NCBI GenBank assembly: GCA_036269895.1
Contig: DATBDN010000232.1
Location: 1 to 35,118, forward strand
Direction: 5' to 3'
From: DATBDN01 sp036269895
GTDB lineage: Bacteria > Actinomycetota > Thermoleophilia > Solirubrobacterales > Thermoleophilaceae
DNA length: 35,118 nt
Below are positions 17,992-23,772 of this stretch, one piece after another; position 1 is the first letter of the stretch, and each line of letters starts with the position of its first letter. The position numbers were made by a program, and so were the translations under genes. Under the pieces are notes generated by a model, which was not told the DNA's origin, made no database searches, and was given only the letters and a program-made list of their open reading frames with translations.

Positions 17992-18462
17992 TCAGCCGTG
18001 GCTCCGCGTCGGCGGTGGGTCGGCCCTGTAGGTCGCCTGGACGCCGCGTACGAGCGCGTCCCGCTGCGACTGCGACAGCCGCGCGTCGGCGTGCACGATC
18101 TTGTACTGGACTGGCGGCATGCCGCCGTCGCGGATCGCGCGGACGACCTCGTCGACGCTCGGCTGCGGCTTGTTCCACTCCGAGAAGTTCAGGTGCTGGC
18201 GGCCGCCATCCACGTCGCGTTGCACGAGCCACGACGCCGGCGCGACGTTCGAGTACCAGCGCCAGTTCGTGAGGTTGCTGTGGCAATCGTTGCAGCCGCC
18301 CGCGACCAGCCGCTCGGTCGCGGCGCTGTTCCAGTGCGGCGCGCGCGTGACGGGCGGGTTGGTGTGCGAGCGGCCGTACGGGACGAGCTGGATCAGGAGC
18401 AGCAGCGCGAGTGCTCCGAGCGAAACGCGTGTCGCAAGCCGGCCCTTGGTCATTCGGCGCAT
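17992..18462 (-). CDS. Membrane-anchored haem-binding (Haem_bd) protein
   Basis: A 156-residue protein. An N-terminal basic region is followed by one hydrophobic helix (VSLGALALLLLIQLVPYG), an anchor or uncleaved signal that places the rest outside the membrane. A single c-type haem motif, CNDCH, is followed by SNLTNWRWYSNVAPASWLVQ and LNFSEW, diagnostic of the Haem_bd family. The Met of GGMPP in the C-terminal part is a likely distal ligand. Role unknown; probably electron transfer or haem sensing. GGGGGAG lies just before the ATG; an in-frame ATG at 18453 has better spacing from it. It precedes the MFS gene by 21 bases. Confidence 0.88.
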   Translation of the reverse strand: MRRMTKGRLATRVSLGALALLLLIQLVPYGRSHTNPPVTRAPHWNSAATERLVAGGCNDCHSNLTNWRWYSNVAPASWLVQRDVDGGRQHLNFSEWNKPQPSVDEVVRAIRDGGMPPVQYKIVHADARLSQSQRDALVRGVQATYRADPPPTRSHG

Positions 18463-18503
18463 GCTCCCCCGGGACTGAAAGCGCAGCTAAACACGTGCGA
18501 CCG

Positions 18504-18509
18504 TATTCT
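18504..18509 (+). promoter_or_regulatory. -10 box of the RAM-domain gene
   Basis: TATTCT (five of six matches to TATAAT) lies seven bases before the GTG at 18517. There is no ribosome binding site, so a leaderless transcript is likely. No -35 match is found at 16-18 bases. Confidence 0.5.
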
Positions 18510-18516
18510 CGGGCCG

Positions 18517-18792
18517 GTGACGCACGCCGTGGTCCTGATCAGCGCGGAGCGGGAGGCGCTTCGAACGCTGGGCGGGCAGCTGGCGGAGATCGACGGAGTC
18601 GCAGAGGCCTGGTCGGTCACGGGCGAGTGGGACTTCGTCGCGATGATCCGCGTGGCCGACCCCGATCAGCTCGCGAAGGTGGTGACGGAGTCGCTCGCGC
18701 AGCTACCGGGTATAGCCAAGACGTACACGATGACCGCGTTCCGCACGTTTTCCGAGCATGACCTCGAGGCGATGTTCTCGATTGGGGGCTGA
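18517..18792 (+). CDS. Stand-alone Lrp/AsnC ligand-binding (RAM) domain protein
   Basis: A 91-residue protein beginning VTHAVVLISAEREALRTLG. It matches the C-terminal effector domain of Lrp/AsnC regulators: VAEAWSVTGEWDFVAMIRV, then LAQLPGIAKTYTMTAFRTF. It lacks the N-terminal helix-turn-helix. Such small proteins form multimers and bind amino acids, and may bind to full-length Lrp proteins elsewhere. The GTG at 18517 fits both the domain start and the upstream TATTCT. It is followed after three bases by a small membrane protein, suggesting a two-gene transcript. Confidence 0.88.
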   Translation: MTHAVVLISAEREALRTLGGQLAEIDGVAEAWSVTGEWDFVAMIRVADPDQLAKVVTESLAQLPGIAKTYTMTAFRTFSEHDLEAMFSIGG

Positions 18793-18795
18793 GAG

Positions 18796-19008
18796 ATGTT
18801 CGTCGTGATCTTCTTCCTGCTGGGGCTGTGCTTCGGCTTCGCGGTGCGACTGCCGTGGGCGCTGGGCGTGTTCGTGATCCCGCTGGCGCTGGTCGTGGCC
18901 GCTACGGACCGCAGCATCTCGGCGATCCTCATCGGCTTCGTCGTGACGGCGATCGGACTGATCGCCGGCCTCGTTCTCGCCACGCGCGTCGACGAGCGCA
19001 CGGCCTAG
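18796..19008 (+). CDS. Small two-helix membrane protein
   Basis: A 70-residue protein with hydrophobic stretches at about residues 2-33 (MFVVIFFLLGLCFGFAV, then WALGVFVIPLALVVA) and 40-62 (ISAILIGFVVTAIGLIAGLV). This gives two or three membrane passes with short polar ends. Family unrecognised. It begins three bases after the RAM-domain gene, with a G-rich stretch (GGGGGC) about ten bases upstream as a weak ribosome binding site. It converges on the LuxR-type gene, with 28 bases between stops. Confidence 0.65.
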   Translation: MFVVIFFLLGLCFGFAVRLPWALGVFVIPLALVVAATDRSISAILIGFVVTAIGLIAGLVLATRVDERTA

Positions 19009-19036
19009 CTCCACAGACCGCGCGGCTAGGTCTCGT

Positions 19037-19684
19037 TCAGAGCTGGATCTCGCGGCCGAGCAGCGCCATCGTGACGGCTTCGACGCGGGTGCTCGCGCCC
19101 AGCTTCTCGCGGGCGTTGCGGATATGGGTGCGCACCGTCTCGGGGGACAGCACGAGCCGCTCAGCGATCTGTTCACCGGTCAGGCCGCGCGCCAGCAGTG
19201 CCAGGACCTCGCGCTCGCGCGGGCTCAGCGCACGCGTGCGCCGCTGCGGGCGCGTGCCGTCGCCAATCAAGCTGCGCACGGCCTCCGCCAGCGCGGGGTC
19301 CCCGATCTCGATCGAGACGCCGACGATCCCGATCAGGTGCCCATCCTCAAAGATCGGCGAGTCCTTCACGAACGCGGTGAACGATGTCCCGTCCTTGCGG
19401 CGCACCCGGAACGCTCCCTCCCAGGATTGGCCGCGCTGGATCGCGTCGATGATCTGCTCCGCCGTCCGCCGGTCGTCGTCGGGGACCGTCAGGTCGCTCA
19501 CGTGCCGGCCGACCGCCTCGTCGCGACTCCACCCATACAACGCTTCTGCACGGGCATTCCAGGTGGTTACTACGCCGTCGGCGTCCGTCGCGATGACGGC
19601 GAGGCCGACCTGGTCCAGTACCTGGTCGTCACTTGGCATCCCTGCGTGGGGAACCCGAAGCTCCGAAGTGGTGACGTCCGACAC
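19037..19684 (-). CDS. PAS-LuxR family transcriptional regulator
   Basis: A 215-residue protein with a PAS sensor (about residues 22-130: LAVIATDADGVVTTWNARAE, YGWSRDEAVGRH, FRVRRKDGTSF) and a C-terminal LuxR/GerE helix-turn-helix (about 152-207: LSPREREVLALLARGLTGEQ, SPETVRTHIRNAREKLGAST). It has no phosphoacceptor domain, so it probably senses a small molecule, light or redox through the PAS pocket. The GTG start follows a TATCCT box by six bases with no ribosome binding site. It is divergent from the zinc-knuckle gene. Confidence 0.9.
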   Translation of the reverse strand: MSDVTTSELRVPHAGMPSDDQVLDQVGLAVIATDADGVVTTWNARAEALYGWSRDEAVGRHVSDLTVPDDDRRTAEQIIDAIQRGQSWEGAFRVRRKDGTSFTAFVKDSPIFEDGHLIGIVGVSIEIGDPALAEAVRSLIGDGTRPQRRTRALSPREREVLALLARGLTGEQIAERLVLSPETVRTHIRNAREKLGASTRVEAVTMALLGREIQL

Positions 19685-19690
19685 CAGAAC

Positions 19691-19696
19691 AGGATA
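19691..19696 (-). promoter_or_regulatory. -10 box of the PAS-LuxR gene
   Basis: Minus-strand TATCCT, six bases before the GTG at 19684, implies a leaderless mRNA. No -35 of TTGACA type is found at the expected distance. Confidence 0.45.
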
Positions 19697-19773
19697 CGCC
19701 GGATCGGCCTATCCCGGGGCTTTCCGGCAATTCTGGACGGACATGGGACCTGCCTAGTACCCTTCTCCGCCGT

Positions 19774-20022
19774 ATGCGTTGTCGTTCTGGCGATCGGTGT
19801 TCCCGGCCTGCGATGCCCGGAAGCCGCTTTTGTAAGGAGCATGCTGAGCAACTGCGTCGTATCCGCAAGGAGCTCAAGCAAGAGGCCTCTCAGCGAATCG
19901 GACGCGGAAAGCCCAAGCGTGGCGCTACTTGCTGCCGCCCTGGCTGCTTCCAGCCCCGCGTCCCCCCGTCTGCGTACTGCGATGAGTGCGCGGCGGCGGG
20001 TTACGTCGAAGATCCGGCGTAG
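19774..20022 (+). CDS. Small protein with two zinc-knuckle-like repeats
   Basis: An 82-residue basic protein. Repeat 1 is CRSGDRCSRPAMPGSRFCKEH and repeat 2 is CCRPGCFQPRVPPSAYCDEC (each split here by position: residues about 3-23 and 53-72). Both follow Cys-x(3-4)-Cys-x-x-Pro, then Ser-x-(Phe/Tyr)-Cys-x-x-(His/Cys), so they look like duplicated zinc sites with CCCH and CCCC ligand sets. A charged helix rich in Arg, Lys and Glu joins them. Possibly nucleic-acid binding; no family name is recognised. The ATG is divergent from the PAS-LuxR gene, 89 bases away. Confidence 0.72.
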   Translation: MRCRSGDRCSRPAMPGSRFCKEHAEQLRRIRKELKQEASQRIGRGKPKRGATCCRPGCFQPRVPPSAYCDECAAAGYVEDPA

Positions 20023-20032
20023 CGATTAAAGC

Positions 20033-20050
20033 CGCGGCGCACGCGCCGCG
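20033..20050. other. GC-only hairpin
   Basis: Perfect eight-base arms CGCGGCGC and GCGCCGCG around AC, ten bases after the stop at 20022. There is no T-run, so an intrinsic terminator is uncertain; it may still end or stabilise the upstream transcript. Confidence 0.4.
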
Positions 20051-20112
20051 AGAGCTGTAGCGGATTGTTCCACCCACGCGGTGCCGGGGTAGCGAGACCG
20101 GGTGTCTGACCT

Positions 20113-20409
20113 GTGCTCGATTCAGTTACCAAGGACCACGATGAGGTGAGGGTCATCCAGCCGACCTGGCACTGCCTACTGCGCTTCCGGCAGCGGGTGA
20201 AGGTCGAGCGCGGCACGGACGCAGCCGTCGAGGCGCTGCGGGAGTCGCTCCGGCGGGCCGACCTCACGCGCATGCCGCCCGGCTGGATCGCCGGTCGCGA
20301 GCGAGGCGCCCAGATGTGGGCGCTCGACGGCGACCTGGCCTACCCGCTGAGCCCGGGCCCGAATGGCGCGTGGACGGCGGCGACCGTGCTCAAGCGCGGC
20401 GCACGATGA
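20113..20409 (+). CDS. Hypothetical protein
   Basis: A 98-residue protein starting at GTG 20113. Its stop overlaps the ATG of the FAD enzyme (ATGA), which supports translation. Residues WHCLLRFRQRVKV, then RMPPGWIAGRERGAQMWALD and a C-terminal beta segment ending TVLKRG, resemble in layout short RNase-toxin-like folds with an early His/Arg helix. I cannot assign a family with confidence, and no antitoxin gene is adjacent. The role may instead relate to the coupled FAD enzyme. Confidence 0.65.
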   Translation: MLDSVTKDHDEVRVIQPTWHCLLRFRQRVKVERGTDAAVEALRESLRRADLTRMPPGWIAGRERGAQMWALDGDLAYPLSPGPNGAWTAATVLKRGAR

Positions 20410-21932
20410 AGGTCGTGGTGATCGGCGCCGGACCCAACGGGCTCGTGTGCGCCGCTCACCTGGCGGCGGCCGGCGTCCAGGTCACGGTGCTCGAGCAGGC
20501 GGACTGGGGCTACGGCGGCCTTTCGTCGGCGGACGGTCCCCTGCCGGGCTTCCGTCACGACATCTGCGCCGCTTTCTTCCCTCTGACGCGCGCCTCCCCC
20601 GCGTTCCGCTCGCTCGGGCTCGAGGAGATCGAGTGGATCGACCCGCCGACCGTGATGGCGCACCCGTTCCGCGACGGCAGTGCACTGGCGCTCGAGCGCG
20701 ATGTCGGCGCTACCGCTGCCGGCCTGGGCGCTGCCGGGCCGCGCTACGAGCGCTTCATGCGGAGGCTTGTGCAGGACCACCGCCCGCTGATGGACGCAGC
20801 GCTGCTGCCGTTCCCGCCCGGGCGCGAGGCGGTCCAGGCAGCCGCGGGGCTGCGCGCCGACCTGCCGCGACTGGCGTGGCGCGCGCTGCTGCCGGCGGGC
20901 GCGATGGGGCGTCGCTGGCTGGGCGACGACCGCAGCGCCGCGTGGCTGGCGGGGTCGACAGCCCACTCCGACCTCGACCCGACGAGCCCCGGTGGCGGAG
21001 CGTTCGCGCTGGTGCTGAACCTGCTCGGCCACGCCGTCGGCTGGCCGTTCCCGCGCGGAGGCTCAGAGGCGATCGGCGACGCGCTGGCGGCGCGGATCCG
21101 CGCGAGTGGCGGCGAGGTCCGCCACGGCGCGACTGTCGAGGAGATTCTCGTCTCCGGCGGCCGCGCATCGAGAGCACGCCGTAACAAAAGGGGTCAGAGC
21201 ACTTTTGTAACAGGCGTCCGAGTCGCAGGCGGCGAGCCGATCGAGGCGGATCACGTCGTCGCGACGATCAGCGCGAAGCCGTTTCTACGGATCCTCCCGC
21301 CCGATGCGCTGCCGCGCGGCATCGAGCGCAGGCTGCGGCGCTGGCGCTACGACGCGGGCACGTTCAAGGTCGACTTCGCGCTCGAGCGGACGGTGCCGTG
21401 GACGGCGGAGGCATGCCGTCGCGCCGGCGTGGTGCACCTCGGCGACAGGCTCGGCGACTTCACGCGCTCCTTCCGCGCAGCTCGCGCAGGCGAGTTCCCG
21501 GAGCGGCCGGCGCTGGTGATCGGCCAGCACTCGCTGTTCGACCCGACTCGCGCCCCGGACGGCCAGCACATGCTCTACTGCTACGCGCGCTCGCCACTCC
21601 AGCTACGGATCCCGGGCGAGCACGCAGCCGACATCGTCGAGGAGCGCATCGAGGAGTTCGCGCCGGGCTTTCGTTCGTCGGTGCTCGCCCGGCAGGTCCG
21701 TTCGCCGGACCTGGTCGAGGCGCACGACCCGTCGATGGTCGGTGGCGACCTCGGGGGCGGGAGCTACCAGCTGTACCAGCAGGCGTTCCTGCGCCCGCAC
21801 CCGCGAATGTGGCGAACGCGAACGCCGGTGCGGGGCCTCCTCTTCGCCAGCGCGTCGGTACACCCGGGGGGCGGCGTGCACGGGACGCAGGGCCTGGCGG
21901 CGGCGCAGGCGATCCTGGGCGAAGCCCGCTAG
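20406..21932 (+). CDS. Phytoene-desaturase-like FAD oxidoreductase
   Basis: A 508-residue NAD(P)/FAD-dependent oxidoreductase of the CrtI/retinol-dehydrogenase group. The N-terminal dinucleotide motif is VVVIGAGPNGLVCAAHLAAA, followed by VTVLEQ and GGLSS. The C-terminal FAD segment is LLFASASVHPGGGVHGTQG. The middle has YQLYQQAFLRPHP and the SISTARP-like helix region. The substrate is unknown; no carotenoid genes are nearby. A palindromic repeat (21181-21213) is inserted in frame at about residues 258-270, adding a sequence (RNKRGQSTFVT) foreign to the family, in a loop between a beta strand and GVRVAGGEPIEAD. The ATG overlaps the preceding stop. Confidence 0.88.
   Translation: MKVVVIGAGPNGLVCAAHLAAAGVQVTVLEQADWGYGGLSSADGPLPGFRHDICAAFFPLTRASPAFRSLGLEEIEWIDPPTVMAHPFRDGSALALERDVGATAAGLGAAGPRYERFMRRLVQDHRPLMDAALLPFPPGREAVQAAAGLRADLPRLAWRALLPAGAMGRRWLGDDRSAAWLAGSTAHSDLDPTSPGGGAFALVLNLLGHAVGWPFPRGGSEAIGDALAARIRASGGEVRHGATVEEILVSGGRASRARRNKRGQSTFVTGVRVAGGEPIEADHVVATISAKPFLRILPPDALPRGIERRLRRWRYDAGTFKVDFALERTVPWTAEACRRAGVVHLGDRLGDFTRSFRAARAGEFPERPALVIGQHSLFDPTRAPDGQHMLYCYARSPLQLRIPGEHAADIVEERIEEFAPGFRSSVLARQVRSPDLVEAHDPSMVGGDLGGGSYQLYQQAFLRPHPRMWRTRTPVRGLLFASASVHPGGGVHGTQGLAAAQAILGEAR
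21181..21213. repeat. Palindromic interspersed repeat inside a coding region
   Basis: A 33-base element whose ends are a ten-base inverted repeat with one mismatch: GTAACAAAAG (21181-21190) and CTTTTGTAAC (21202-21211). Its reverse complement matches 32674-32706 at 30 of 33 positions by eye. It is a multiple of three and keeps the reading frame open. Confidence 0.8.
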
Positions 21933-22891
21933 CCGACGGTCGCCAGCAGCGGCGCATCCGCGCCGTCGGCGACGGTGATGGCCTCGCCCGCGTTGCACAT
22001 CGCCAGCACCGCTCCGCCGAACCCGCCGCCCGTGAGACGAGCGGCCAGCGCGCCGGCTGCCTCGGCACGCTCCACGAGTGCGTCGACCTCCGGCGTCGAC
22101 ACCTCGAACCGCTCGCGCTGCGAGATGTGCGAGCCGCGCATGAACAGTGCGGCGCCGTCCACGTTGTCGCCCTCGAATGCGTCCGCCACCGCGCGCACCG
22201 CGGCGCTCTCGTAGAGCACGTGCGACACACGCGCCGGCAGCGGCGGCGGCAGTTCGTCGACGGCCGCTGAGCCGTCCGGGAGGTCGCGGCACAGGAGCTC
22301 GACGCCGAGCAGCCGCGCCGCCTCTTCGCACTCAGCGCGCCGCTGTTCATACCCACTCACGGCGTTGTCGTGGCGCACCTGCGAGTCGAGGATCGCGAAC
22401 TCGATGCCGCGCGGCAGCGCTACTTCGGTCGTCTCGAGCGTCGCGCAGTCGATCATCAACGCGCCGTGCTCCGGCGCCAGCGCCGAGCACAGCTGGTCCA
22501 TCACCCCCGTCCGCACGAAGCGGGTCTCGGCGCGGTGGCAGGCGAGCGCCAGCTGCCGCTCCGACAGCTCCAGGCCGTGCAGCGACCGCAGGGCCCGCGC
22601 CAGCGCCACCTCGAACGCCGCGCTCGATCCGAGGCCCGCTCCAGCCGGCAGGTCGGCGGCGGTCCGGATGCGCAGGGCATCGCTGACGCCCAGTTCCGAG
22701 CACACCGCCTTCGCGAGCTCACTGCTGCGCCGATCGACCTGCTCGCCGTCGATCTCGAGCCCGGTCGCCGGCTCGACCGAGATGCTCACTCCGAGCGCGA
22801 GCGCGGCGGGCAGCACGAGGCCGCCGTTGTAGTCCGTGTGCTCGCCGATCAGGTTCACGCGTCCCGGCGCACGCCCCACCGCCTCGCTCAT
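21929..22891 (-). CDS. galK: Galactokinase (GHMP kinase family)
   Basis: A 320-residue GHMP kinase. The galactokinase signature is GRVNLIGEHTDYNGG near the N-terminus; the ATP-binding motif is LPAGAGLGSSAAFEVA; motif 3 is LTGGGFGGAVLAM. The catalytic Asp region is GVMDQLCSALA. It phosphorylates galactose or a similar sugar at C1. It is somewhat shorter than E. coli GalK (382 residues), mainly in the C-terminal half. Its ATG overlaps the stop of the sugar nucleotidyltransferase (ATGA), so kinase and nucleotidyltransferase may act in sequence, sugar to sugar-1-phosphate to nucleotide sugar (inference). The stop overlaps that of the convergent FAD gene. Confidence 0.87.
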   Translation of the reverse strand: MSEAVGRAPGRVNLIGEHTDYNGGLVLPAALALGVSISVEPATGLEIDGEQVDRRSSELAKAVCSELGVSDALRIRTAADLPAGAGLGSSAAFEVALARALRSLHGLELSERQLALACHRAETRFVRTGVMDQLCSALAPEHGALMIDCATLETTEVALPRGIEFAILDSQVRHDNAVSGYEQRRAECEEAARLLGVELLCRDLPDGSAAVDELPPPLPARVSHVLYESAAVRAVADAFEGDNVDGAALFMRGSHISQRERFEVSTPEVDALVERAEAAGALAARLTGGGFGGAVLAMCNAGEAITVADGADAPLLATVG

Positions 22892-23772
22892 CGCAGCCAC
22901 GCCCGCAGGACGTCCTCGCCTGTACCGACGATCGCATCCTCGACGACCACGCCCGGCGCGACCTGCGCCCCCGGCAGCACGAGTGCCCGGCGGACAAGCG
23001 CGCCCTGTCCGACCCGCGAGTACGGGCCGATCATCACGCCTGGCTCGATCAGCGCGTCGTCGGCTATCTCGCATGGCTCGGCCACATGCGCGAAGTGCAG
23101 ATTCGCCGCCAGCAGCTCATCCGGGTCACCGATGTCCGACCACCACGCCTCGGTCTGGAAGGCAGCGACCGGAAGCCCGGCCGCAAGCAACGCCGGAATG
23201 AGCTCACCCGCGATGTCGAACGGGCGGTCGCGCGGGATCAGGTCGAGCACGGCCGGCGTAAGGCAGTAGACGCCGATCGAGGCGAGGTCGGTGAAGACGT
23301 CCTGGGTTGCCGGCTTCTCGACGAACCGCTGCACCAGCCCCCTCTGGTCCAGGTCGACGATCGCGCACGTCTCCGGGCGCTCGATCCGCTTCACGGTGAT
23401 CGTCGCCACGGCCCCGCTGTCGCGATGGCGCCGCATCAGCGCGGCGACGTCGATCTCGTGCACGCCGTCGGCAGATGCAACCAGGAAGTCGCCGCCCGCC
23501 TCGAGGAACGGCCGCGCGCCGGCCAGCGCGCCGGCGGTGCCGCGCAGCCAGTCCTCGCGCAGGTACACCGGCCCGGCGCCGAGCACGCGCTCGATCAGGT
23601 CGGCGCCGTGGTGGAGGTTCAGCGCAACCGCCTCCACGTCCAGGCCGGCGAGCCGTTCCAGAAGCCGCTCGGCCACCGGCCGCCCGCCGACGGGAGCGAG
23701 CGGCTTCGGCAGCGCATCGGTCAGCGGCCGCAGGCGCGTGCCCGCGCCCGCCGCCAGGACGAGTGCCCTCAG
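22888..23772 (-). CDS. Sugar-1-phosphate nucleotidyltransferase
   Basis: A protein of about 294 residues. The N-terminal nucleotidyltransferase fold has LVLAAGAGTRLRPLTD and LPKPLAPVGG, the pyrophosphorylase signature, then VASADGVHEID and FVEKP. The C-terminus (about residue 235 on) is a left-handed beta-helix with IEPGVMIGPYSRVGQGALV. It activates a sugar-1-phosphate with an NTP; the mannose-1-phosphate guanylyltransferase or glucose-1-phosphate type is possible. No ATG, GTG or TTG lies at the domain start. The only fitting codon is CTG at 23772, which overlaps the upstream TGA as CTGA. A longer start upstream would run through the previous gene's end. Confidence 0.85.
   Translation of the reverse strand: MRALVLAAGAGTRLRPLTDALPKPLAPVGGRPVAERLLERLAGLDVEAVALNLHHGADLIERVLGAGPVYLREDWLRGTAGALAGARPFLEAGGDFLVASADGVHEIDVAALMRRHRDSGAVATITVKRIERPETCAIVDLDQRGLVQRFVEKPATQDVFTDLASIGVYCLTPAVLDLIPRDRPFDIAGELIPALLAAGLPVAAFQTEAWWSDIGDPDELLAANLHFAHVAEPCEIADDALIEPGVMIGPYSRVGQGALVRRALVLPGAQVAPGVVVEDAIVGTGEDVLRAWLR

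Noticed and set aside
20084..20106. GGGTAG and GGGTGT upstream of the gene at 20113 as further stress-type -10 boxes
   Set aside because: Spacing (20 and 7 bases) and sequence do not match the nine-base set.
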